Positions 54,182 through 64,000 of a stretch of DNA of 64,000 nt are shown one piece after another (position 1 is the first letter of the stretch; every line of letters starts with the position of its first letter). The stretch lies in assembly GCA_018389105.1 (NCBI GenBank), contig JACATO010002730.1, positions 620,001 to 684,000 on the forward strand, read 5' to 3'. Below the pieces are notes generated by a model. The model was not told where the DNA came from. It ran no database searches and saw nothing but the letters and a program-made list of their open reading frames with translations. A program made the translations under genes and the position numbers. The DNA is from Nautilus pompilius. Taxonomy: Eukaryota; Mollusca; Cephalopoda; Nautilida; Nautilidae.

Positions 54182-57100
54182 AACCAAGTAACTTTTATTC
54201 TGCTGATAATGTTATATCAAATTATTTTCGCTATGCAATTCATTTCCTTATCTTTTCATCCGATGTAAAATTGTTCTTAATTAATAAGCAAATAAAGTTT
54301 CATTTAAAAATGGAAGTTCAGAAAAAATCTCGTTAATCTTGATTTCATTTGACGAAAAACTATAACGTTTCCTAAGTTTAATAAACCTGGTAGCTATTTC
54401 TATAATATATCTTGCCAAATAAATTTCGTTAACGGCTATAATCGATTTCTATTGATGTAAAATTGACAGGCTTTACACGCGCCAATATAAACTTTTCAAA
54501 GCAAATAAAGTATTGCACATAATTTATTTAAAAGCGCTTTATAAATCGTAAGCATAATTAGTCTTGTCAACTTATAACGTAGAACAAGTTCTGTGCCCAG
54601 ATGAATTTCTTATATTTTTGCCCCATCGTTCCTAAAAGTATAAACACCGTGCGAATATTGCCTATATAACGTATTTAAATACCTTGCCCTGTGCCCCCAC
54701 TATCAGGCAGGCATCTCAAGTAAAAGGCATGAAAGATAAACAATATTTTGCGCTTTGAAATATCTTACTAGTGGTCTGGCGAGTGGCATTTATTATTGAA
54801 AATCATACTTAATCGAAGCTCCAAATAAATGAAATTTGCACCCTACGCCATAAATCGTTCAAGCTGCCTACGCTGTTTTATATACTGGGAGGTTTAGATG
54901 ACCCGAATACCTGACTGATTTGCGAGCCGCTCACATTCTACACATATCAGTTGTGATGGTTTAATACGAGATGACGTGGAATAACATTCGCCGGCATTCT
55001 CATGGTTTTGTGGCATAAATAGAAAAAAGCTTAAATATTGGATTAGATGGCCCTCGTTTGCGACAGTTTAATGCTTTGTTTTGGAATAAAAGCACGACTG
55101 CCGTATTCAGTGCTTTAATTGATTAATATCTCTTTCTGCCTTCAAAGGAAGAACGACTATGAAAGAAGAGTGATGCAGATTTTACAATTCTATTAGGAAA
55201 GTTAGTGGATTTCATTTTTGATTTTGGAACAAAAATACAACATTTACGGTGGCAAAATATTGTTGCAAAATGGATAACCGACGCATAATCACATGTGTAA
55301 TGTTAACACATAATCAAATATTTACATATGATAGCCTGGAATGTCACGTCTTCAAAATCCATAGCCACTATCTTGAAAATAATATGCAACCGTGATATAA
55401 TGCGTGTAATCAAAGTTGATCTGATAAGAAAAAATAGAAAAGGCAAAATCATTTATCCTTTTGCATTTTCTTTTGTATACCAGAAGTAAAAAGCAATCAA
55501 ACAAAATTATATATTACTGAAAGACTATAGTTTTTTTGTGTCAATCCATTATTAATCTGTTAGTCAAACGACTACATATTTCAGAATAAAACATCTTATA
55601 TAGTTAATTATATCATTGAAATTCATCTTCTGGTAGTTCATCTTCGATATTTCAGAGCTTGGTAACTGTTGGATATGGACTGTACTAAGTTACGAAGACT
55701 TCCAAAGCATACTCCCACAATGTTCCAGAGATGTTGCTGATTGGTAAAATTTTTGTTGGTAACCATCTTTCTGATCGTATTATTAAAAATGTTTTAAATT
55801 AGTTCTGAGTTTATTATGATTTTGCATTATCGTTTTGCTTACTCTGCCTTTACGCTAAATAATATTTTCACAGCGTATTTTGGATCGTTTTAATTCTATT
55901 ATTAAAAAAAACAGCCTAATAGTTAATGCATGATGCTTTGATATACCTTTTACAAAATAATCCGCTTAATTTTCGTCAGATCTCTTACATCTTCAGCTGT
56001 AAATGAACCACGTACGACGATTACGAAACCTCGAGTGTGTTCCACGATCGAAATCAGCATAGCACTGAGTATTTCTCATGGTTGTCTTTCTGCACGATCA
56101 CACGCTTTAATTTTCGAAAAATGCTCTTTCTTTGCATTAATACCAAAGATGCTGGTTCATTCATTATGCAATTTTTTTTTACATTATTTTTGGAAACGTA
56201 GTTGTTATTTTTTGGCATTTTGGCGCCATATTAAACTAGTTAGGTCAACGTTTCAATCTAAACCACGTTTCCGTGGCTGCCTGTTTACTAACTAGAACAC
56301 TTGTGCATTTATTTTTGAAATGTAAAGAAAAATTTAGCATCCCTGTTTCTCTATTTACAAGATTCTTTTTTTTTTTACTACTTTTGTTTTCTATAATGCT
56401 GCAGTTTACTTCACATGCTATCCCGATGTATTTGAGTGTTTTGTGGAACATTTAAATTGACTACAGTTTTATTCGTGCAAAGTTATTATCTGATCACTGT
56501 TCCACCAATCAGTTCCCTCTTGTATTGTGCTGATTATTGATTATTTTTCAAACCTCTCTGGCATAACAATTAATAATTTTAACCTCTGATTCATATTTTT
56601 ATATTTATTCATTACATTAAGTAATCGATAATTTATGCATAGTAAATAATTAGGTAAATCTGAAAAAAAAACGCAAAATTGGTACGCATATAAACTGTAT
56701 GGTGCCTAAATTTGACGTTAAATTTTCCCCAAAAACGATTTAGTTTCGAAGAATATGCATTTTAAAATTCTTCATTTATAAATGGATTTAATATTTTTGT
56801 TTCAGTCGATCGGAGCATTTTGCACTGATTCAAAATCTAAGCATAAAGCGACTTTTTCCTGTTTATACCGGTGATATGTATATCATCGTTGTTATTCATA
56901 CAGTAAAGTTGAACTGTGCATTTTTCGGTGTGTTTCCTGTATTTTAATGTAAAATTGCTTATTTCATAGTCAAATATTTACAAGACAAACAGTCACAAGT
57001 GACTTCGACAATTTAAAAATCTCCATATTTCAAAAAAACGTCGTTCAACAACAATGACAGTAAACGCTACTGGCGACAAAATTGTCAGCAACTATTACTG

Positions 57101-59600
57101 TAACATTAATTAATTTTTTTCTACTGTTTCGTTCAAGAAATCTTTAAAATATTAATTGCAATTATAATTTTTATAAAGAAATTTAATCGTACATTTTCTT
57201 GAAGTCAGACTGCGAAGGAAACATTTTGTAGCTTTCAATACTCATGTATTCTTTTGAAACGTAAAACAGAACAAAATTTAAATGTTAGCTAATTTTCCGT
57301 TTGATCTATAGTAATCAGATAACAGCTTCTGGAATCATCGAAACTAAAGATGTTACACAACCTTTAGTTTAGAAAAAATATAAAATTTAATACAATTTAT
57401 TAAATTTTCAAAAATCTGTCTTTGGTACTCTAGTTTATCGATTTTACTGTTAATTCATTGGTATTTACCAAAACTACTTTCAGAGCTATACTTTCAACCA
57501 ATTTAAGTGACTATCAGAGACTGGAAAAGAAAGTCATCAGAAATTCCGCTTGTGTTATTTGGACAAATATTTGTTTACATTACGTTATGTTCAAGTGTGG
57601 TGCCAATCGATTTTGATAGCTTAAGTTGGTTTTAATCACCGACAAATAGTTAGCTTCTTACATTGTGCTTATGTTTTCATGATATGCGCATTTTTCAATA
57701 ATATAAGCGATTGTGTGCTATTGAAAACACGTATTTTCTTAGAGTCAGTGTTCTGTGAAGAGAAAAAAAAGGGGGGTTTAAATTGGAAAGTGGTACTCGT
57801 GAAGGAAACAAATAATGACAGACGGGAAAATCCAAATGTAACTAAAATCACGGCGATAAAAATGACATGTTACGAAAGAATCTATAGAAGTTTGTTTCAT
57901 TTTTCTACATCTTTAACTGTAGTCTAGGAACAACTGGAATTCAGACAAAAATATAACAAAATAAACAAAACAACAATATTCATAAAAAAAAACACATGAG
58001 CTTTTGGCTAGCACTAACTCCAAATATACTGGCTGTCAACTTTATTTAAACCAAGTATCATTTTAGATTGTGGCCTAACCTGGGCTGCATATGCAAATTA
58101 TGATGACCAAATAATGTGACAGGTAATCGCTGTAATATTATATATGACCTGAACAAACACATTTGTAGTCAGTTTAAAAGATATAGGAAAGAGTATTGGT
58201 GTAAATTTTATTAATAGTAGTATTAATAACTTAACATTAGTAGTTGGGCTGAAAAACAATATCGTTTTTACTAGTAACAACGTTATTAAAATTGTCAGTA
58301 AGATTTCAAGTATATTTAATATTTTATCTACAAGGGATGAAGTCATTTTAACATAACTTTTTATCATTTAATCAAGCTTTGTGTACATAATTTTTGTGCC
58401 AGATGTTCTCTTAAACAAAGAAGTATTAAAAAGAATAGTAACAACAATGTAGCTAAAGCAGTAAAACCATTATAAATTATGGCATATTATTTTCATAATC
58501 ACATAAATGATATGAAACTAGATATACTTGTACTACGTGAGTTAAAAACCATGCACACATTTTGAAGTTGATGTACTATCAAGTTAAAGAGAAAACAAAC
58601 AGTAAAGATTATAAGAATGGGATTAGAATATTTGCCGTGAGATACCAGTGCAGGTTAAGGTTTTTAAAAATATTTACCGATATAGAATTCGTTCAAAATA
58701 AGATGTAAAAGTAAGACAGTTCTTTATTTTTTCTTCAGGAAGACAGTGATGGATAAGATTTTATGAAATAAAAGTCGTTATTAATTTCTCCACGACTAGT
58801 GAAGAGTTGCTAGTACAAACCCCCGCCATTCAGGAAAAAACAACAACAATACTTGCTTTTTAGCGATTAGATGAGAAAATATTTTATAGTGAATTAATCA
58901 ATCATTAGGACAGAATAACATGAAGCAAAATATTATATAATATACTTTTATAAAAATGGGTCCTCTTTATAATTTAAGATTAGTTCTATTGTTATTTACT
59001 GGTATAAATACATATTATTTCTTTATAATCTAAAGGAAAAGGTAAAATTAACACAGCTAGTTTTCCTCTTTAAGCTAAATTCACGTTTCTTACATTCTGT
59101 CAGGTTGAAATACACTCACAATTAAGGTGACTAATGCCTAATCTTATTACTGAGTCATTTTTTTTCCAGGGAATACTCTTTTGGCCAGAAAATGACTTTA
59201 ATAACAGAAGCTATGGGTAAGATTGTTATATATATAATTAAATGTCAATAAAATATTGTTGGAATTTACTACTTGTAATCGTCCAAACGCATTTTTCTGT
59301 AGAAAGGCATAACTGCAGAATGGTTGTAATAGTTGTTAGTTGTAGTAACAAAACCACCATGGCTGCTCATCATGTTCATCTTGGAGGGTACAAAATTTCT
59401 TCAGATGTTAATACACGTCTCAACGCAAAAATTGACTTTTCCCTCTGCGTAAATCAAATACTAGATTCAATAAGTACTGATGATTACAGTATTCCATTTG
59501 TGCTGAGGATGAATGCAGGAATAAAGGCGGTTTATTTACTTGTGTGTACAAAACTATTCGTAGTAGAATCCAATGCTAAACGCTATTCTTTTGTCTCTAA
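54182..59600. other. Non-coding stretch
   Basis: No gene is supported. The segment at about 54600-55110 has mixed composition with few simple repeats and no transposon similarity that I recognise. The hydrophobic frame at 58098-58367 (minus) and the one at 56035-56295 are probably chance frames in AT-rich DNA. An open frame of about 125 codons at 59242-59615 runs into the triplet array; it is not recognised. Confidence 0.4.
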
Positions 59601-59661
59601 AACAACAACAACAACACACAACAACAACAACAACAACAACAACAATAATAACAATAATAAC

Positions 59662-59715
<54 letters not shown>

Positions 59716-59728
59716 AATAATATAATAC

Positions 59729-59779
<51 letters not shown>

Positions 59780-59800
59780 TAATAATAATAATAATAATAT
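59601..59800. repeat. Compound microsatellite (CAA)n(AAT)n
   Basis: ACA/CAA repeats grade through mixed AAC/AAT units to a long AAT array of about 100 bp. The poly-Asn and poly-Ile tails of the frame from 59242 come from this array. Confidence 0.96.
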
Positions 59801-59814
59801 AGCATTGAGGAAAA

Positions 59815-60690
59815 GATTTTTGAATTTCTCAGTAGAAATATAACCCTATATAGCCTCAATGATGTTTTATCAGATCCTTGTGAATGCTAAAAAATCTTTG
59901 TTAGTGTTCCCTCAGCCTCTTTACGTTTCAGATAGTTTTCCACAACAGTGACTGTATGCTTTGGATCAGTGTCACGTTAGAAGATGAATCCCCGTTCAAT
60001 AAGATGTCTTCCAATAGGTATGGTATGATAGATAAGGATCTGTCTGCTGCCGGAAGTCAGTATATCTTCGATTTTATGCAAATATTTTGCACCTCTGACT
60101 GATAAAATGCTTCGAATTTGTATTAATTTACTCCATGCTTCGGTGTGTTTGCTGCACACTAACTGTTATAATGCTCTATGGTCTACCTTCAAACAAACTA
60201 CCGTTGATTATTGCCAAACATTTCAAATTTGGTCTTATATGTAAAGTGCACTTTCTTCCAGGATTGCTCATCGATTTCCGCTGTATATTTCAGCTTTGTC
60301 GTTGATTGTCTTTAGTCAGCAAATATTTTCTGACACCTACATATGCATGGAGATAACTCAGCCCTAATACGTGAATTACTGTTCTTGAAGAAACGGTATC
60401 AACTGTGCTTGCAAGCTGTTCAGTCGCAATCTCTTCGTGGTTCGTCGTATATTGCATAAAGAAGGTACTCTAAAGCACTTTACCTCACTTTTGGAGAGTT
60501 TGTTTTCTTGTTCGTTTGCATCTATTGTCAAAAGTACCAATTTTGCATTTCCTTCAGAGTTTTAACATTCAGCTCTTACTGTAACATGAAGTCAGGCTGC
60601 AATCTGCCGTAAGGAGTAGACTTCACGAGATAAGACACGGATAACCTTTATCTGATATTTTTTCCTTAAGCTATAGTATTTACAGTACAT
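59815..60690 (-). pseudogene. Tc1-like transposase relic, heavily decayed
   Basis: On the minus strand, in order: VIRVLSREVYSLRQIAA (helix-turn-helix, about 60610-60660), VSSRTVIHVLGLSYLHAYVG (second HTH, about 60350-60410), NLKCLAIINGS (after the first catalytic site, usually FEMFGNN), TPKHG (usually KHGGG, about 60150), then GAKYLHKIEDI, IPIGRHLIERGFIF and DTDPKHTVTVVENYLKRKEA (about 59915-60030), and finally NIIEA where PDLNIIEAVWD is usual. The second catalytic Asp is in the DTDPKHT motif (usually DNDPKHT). Frames change many times and there are numerous stops. Ends were not found; the AAT array abuts its 3' side. This is another Tc1 lineage, the oldest of those seen here. Confidence 0.75.
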
Positions 60691-62879
60691 TCATCAGACT
60701 CCAATGATATCATTGTCTGTACTGCTATTGTCCTTCTGCAAGCATGGCACTTTTTGATTACTTGCATCATAATCAGTTACAGATTACTCTATCAATACAT
60801 GAATATAGTCTGATTAACTTTTTTATTTAGTTTTAACTTTGTTTCTATAATTATTTTAATACTTTATACATATTTGCATTAGAAAAATTATCAAGTTCAC
60901 AGTTTTATCATATATCACTACTATTTATATTATTTTAATTCCAGAATTATTAATCATTGACTATTAAATACATATAATAAATAATTAAGAAAACTGTCTG
61001 ATACACTAATATTTAGAGATTGTTTACGTATATTTTCCATCTTTGTAAAGTAATTTTAAAATTGTGAAATCAGAACCAAAACATTATTTTGCATAATTAT
61101 GAGAAAACTTAATTTCTGATTTTCTTAACAGGACATTGGTAATAACCCTGCACATTTAATGATATAGGTAAATTTTCCAAAATGTTTGGAGTAAATTAAG
61201 TCTGCTTGTTTACTTGAATTAAAAATACACATTTTTGTTGTATTATCAAATAAATTAATGTATACGTTGCCTATGTGCAGATATTTGCGATACAAAGGAA
61301 ATTTTGGAACTGTTTACGTATTATGAGCTATAGTACATATTTATTTTAATAGTTATATAGCAACGTTTTGACAAGCTATTAATAACAAAATATTAAAGCC
61401 ACCCATCGGGTCTTTTATGAGTAACTATTCTTTTCGTAAAGATGGCATCGAAAATTTACAAGTACAAACGGGACATTTAGAAAAAGTGCAGTTTTAAAAA
61501 ATTTTTTCAAATTAAAATTTTTTAAAGAAGTGATCAGTTGCAATATTGACATTAAAATTAAAACAACATTTTTGTGTATGTCTAGAATGCCGTGCGGTCT
61601 AAACTAACGGGTCTCGGTGATCGGCCGTTGACCGGAAAATGAACATGTATAACTTACTGAGCTAGTAGGTGTTGCTCAGTAGCCACGTAGTAATTTGCAT
61701 ATGTGAGATGCTGTCGAAATTTGCTATTATACATTAAATTCTTTTAACTGAAGTTACATACGAAAAGTTTATTATCTTAACAAAATTTCCCCCTATTTCT
61801 GTGTTATAAATAAATGCAAAAATAAAACATACAGAAAAGTTATTATTTTGGCTTTTGCGATGTAAAACAATTATACTTTGTTTTAATAAAAGTTTTTGGA
61901 TATTCTTCGGGAGAAATTTGCTCAAAATGCACTTTAAAATAACATTAAATATAGATATAAAATAGCAGTTAATAAAAATATATTTAAAATGTAGGATAAA
62001 AAAAACTAAATCTTACTTCGAAGATCAGAAAAATTGTGTACACTGTTAAAATTAGCGAAACTTTAAAGAATTTTTAAAATTCTAAATTACTTGTAAAAAA
62101 TTATTCGCTTTTTAAAAAATGTATAAAAGAAGAAAACGAAAAGGAAAAAGTGCAGTATTAACATATTGTGGTACACAACACAAAACCATTCCTTTATGCA
62201 CACCTGTTTGCTATAGAGTACGACTAAGGTAGCCAATGCTCGGGGAGCTAGTTTCTCACTCCAAGGAAATATACATCATTACAAGTAACAGTTCCAAGAA
62301 GAGAGGAATGGTGCCTTAGGGAGTCGTGTCCGCTTATGTTGCTCTTTGCCAATTGTAAATTTAGATCGGCTTGGGCGTTAAGAAATCGATAACGTGCGAA
62401 AACTTCAGACGCCGCTATAGACACGCTCGCATTGATGCAAACAAACATGTTTATATACGAACACACATACATATATAAACACATGTATAACTTATTTAGA
62501 CAATTAAAGTAAAATAAAAAAGAACATGAAAAGCATTATTTGCAAAGAATAAAAGATATATAAACAGATTCTTATATACTTCAGTCACTTTAATTTTCAC
62601 ATTATATAAAATTTGTCTTAGATATTGTAATATATTCACTTTTAAATGATTATATGATAGGAGCATATCAGGTATAACGAATATCTGATAAAGTACCAAT
62701 ATTATTATTACTATTATTTATCTGTCAATAAAACAAAACCAATATTTACAAAACGACGGTATTGTTTTATGTTTTTATATTTACTACGGAACAGTTTTTT
62801 TATTTTTTCTGTGCCCCTCTCCTCGACGGTTATTAAAGTATTGCATAGGGTTTAGAACATACATTGTTGTTGCCATGTG
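60691..62879. other. Non-coding stretch
   Basis: AT-rich. A more mixed segment at about 62200-62450 could not be assigned to any family. Confidence 0.4.
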
Positions 62880-63162
62880 TCATATCCTGAACACTAAATG
62901 GGCGGAAAAGAGTTACTATGATACGCCACCCCATATCAAACACGAGAGTTTCCTGAACACTACCACTTTTTCCGTCCTAAAAAGAAAATTTCTACTATAT
63001 CTTCATATTTTTAGATTTGCGAATAAATTCGCACGGTCGGTTGGGAAGAGCCAGAAGAAATTATGTGAGTGAGGTGGGGAAATCTAAGAAGCCGACCGAG
63101 ATTCGAACTGAGGCTTTCAACTTTTAGTACAGAAGTCTACCACTGCACTCATCTCGCTGACC
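62880..63162 (-). mobile_element. tRNA-derived SINE, copy 6
   Basis: On the minus strand the head has an A-box-like GCAGTGGTAGACTTC and a good B-box, GTTCGAATCTC (63098-63108). The body includes ATTTCTTCTGGCTCTTC, ATCTAAAAATATGAAG, TAGTAGAAATTTTC and a degraded GGACGG where copy 1 has GTCGG. It shares order and spacing with copy 1. The head is the most tRNA-like of the six, but no full cloverleaf is apparent. Confidence 0.75.
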
Positions 63163-63425
63163 AGAACACTTAATAATACTAATCATGAGATTGAACGAAA
63201 ACATGTTAAGTATGTTCCTACTACTCGACATCAGATTTTATCAATTATTTTCTGTTCCATCGTAATAATATATATTTAAGGTTCTATTCAGGGCGAACAC
63301 GCATTTATCAGCCCTCCTTAGCAGTAAATGGCAGTAAACGTCATGAGAAGATGAATTTGGCATATTTTTACTTGCCAGTTTCCAGTAATGATGATACAAA
63401 GTAGTAGGTATTGGAAGTCTAATTA

Positions 63426-63639
63426 CAAGGTGGCGCAAAAGTCGCGCCCCATAGGGATTTTTAATAATGACAAGAAAAACTAATTTCTTTTTTGTTTATT
63501 AAATCATTTTCGAATTGTTGGCTATTAACTTTGAAGCACTTTTCGATTCGATGAATACAAGATGTCTGAACTTGACATAAGAGAGTGACGCCGATTTTAA
63601 TGAAAATTCTTTTATGGGATCGACTTTTGCGCCAACATG
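63426..63639 (-). mobile_element. mariner-type MITE (internal-deletion derivative)
   Basis: A 214-bp element flanked by TA (63424-63425 and 63640-63641). Its ends are CAAGGTGGCGCAAAAGTCG and, in reverse complement, CATGTTGGCGCAAAAGTCG; the inner GGCGCAAAAGTCG is identical. On the minus strand a frame reads HRIEKCFKVNSQQFENDLI before the stop, like the last residues of a mariner-type transposase (usually RIEKCIxVNGxxFEN). This suggests a full element that lost its middle and kept the gene's 3' end. Confidence 0.85.
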
Positions 63640-64000
63640 TATAGTTATGGCTGCACAAAGCAAATGCGTGTAACATATTTCCAAGAAGTCACTAGAATTT
63701 TAACCTTAATTTATCGTTAATGACCTAATAGCTTATGTATGCTCAGAAAACATTTTCTTCGATAGAATACGCCTAACTTACGCGGAATAAAGCTCCGTAT
63801 TTAATAACACATTGGAGATGTTCATGGCATTTAATAGCATTTACTGTTCTGGCTTGCTTTACATGCTATTTACTGACCCAATAAAGACCTGTAATGAATT
63901 TCAGTAAATCATTAGAAAATGATGCAAATCATTAGAGAGAATGAAGCTGCACAAAGAAAACTAAATTTAGAAAAGAATTTTCACAGATTATAAATGCATG
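63640..64000. other. Non-coding right edge of window
   Basis: AT-rich sequence with a short internal near-repeat around CATTTAATAGCATTTACTG. Nothing else supported. Confidence 0.4.

Noticed and set aside
58098..58367. Hydrophobic 89-codon minus-strand frame resembling membrane segments
   Set aside because: AT-rich DNA readily yields Ile/Leu-rich frames; no splice or promoter context and no recognised family.
59242..59802. 186-codon frame, longest on the + strand
   Set aside because: The last third is the triplet array. The first 125 codons have no recognised domain and could be open by chance.
63090..63162. Possible tRNA gene
   Set aside because: A and B boxes are tRNA-like, but the sequence continues into the shared SINE body and no full cloverleaf is apparent.

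Overview
The window looks like AT-rich (about 30% GC), gene-poor animal DNA, made mostly of non-coding sequence, decayed transposons, tRNA-derived SINEs and triplet microsatellites. There are no bacterial-type genes, operons or intact RNA genes. The best evidence for a host gene is two exons on the + strand (26991-27097 and 39287-39491). Together they encode one immunoglobulin V-type domain resembling the first Ig domain of invertebrate lachesin / neurotrimin / DIP-like neural adhesion proteins, and they are separated by an intron of about 12.2 kb. That domain, the long intron, the SINEs and the abundance of Tc1/mariner elements suggest an invertebrate, possibly a mollusc such as a cephalopod. 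The species assignment is an inference and is not proven by the sequence.

Layout. 1-9 kb: an unrecognised minus-strand open exon candidate (407-902) and an approximately 0.9-kb direct duplication (1321-2212 and 8019-8919). 9.2-10.8 kb: a structurally complete Tc1-type transposon with IR/DR ends. 12.8-13.2 kb: a hAT-type MITE with an 8-bp target duplication. 13.3-14.9 kb: a decayed Tigger/pogo transposase. 15.5-16.8 kb: a mariner (DD34D) element with both ends. 17.7-21 kb: two SINEs. 23.2-23.7 kb: a truncated second copy of the IR/DR Tc1 family. 26.1-26.7 kb: a degenerate minisatellite with a period of about 44 bp, just upstream of the first Ig exon. 27.1-39.3 kb: the Ig-gene intron, carrying a third Tc1-type pseudogene, a 270-bp ATT array, a GT array, a SINE and an internally deleted Tc1 relic. 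39.5-64 kb: no further exon that I can prove, SINEs at 39.9, 44.6 and 63.0 kb, several triplet arrays, a very decayed Tc1 relic at 59.8-60.7 kb and a short mariner-type MITE at 63.4-63.6 kb.

The mobile elements appear to be dead or non-autonomous copies. At least five Tc1/mariner lineages plus pogo and hAT are represented. The Ig gene is the only locus with a clear cellular role, probably neuronal cell-surface recognition; its signal-peptide exon and remaining Ig domains were not found here.
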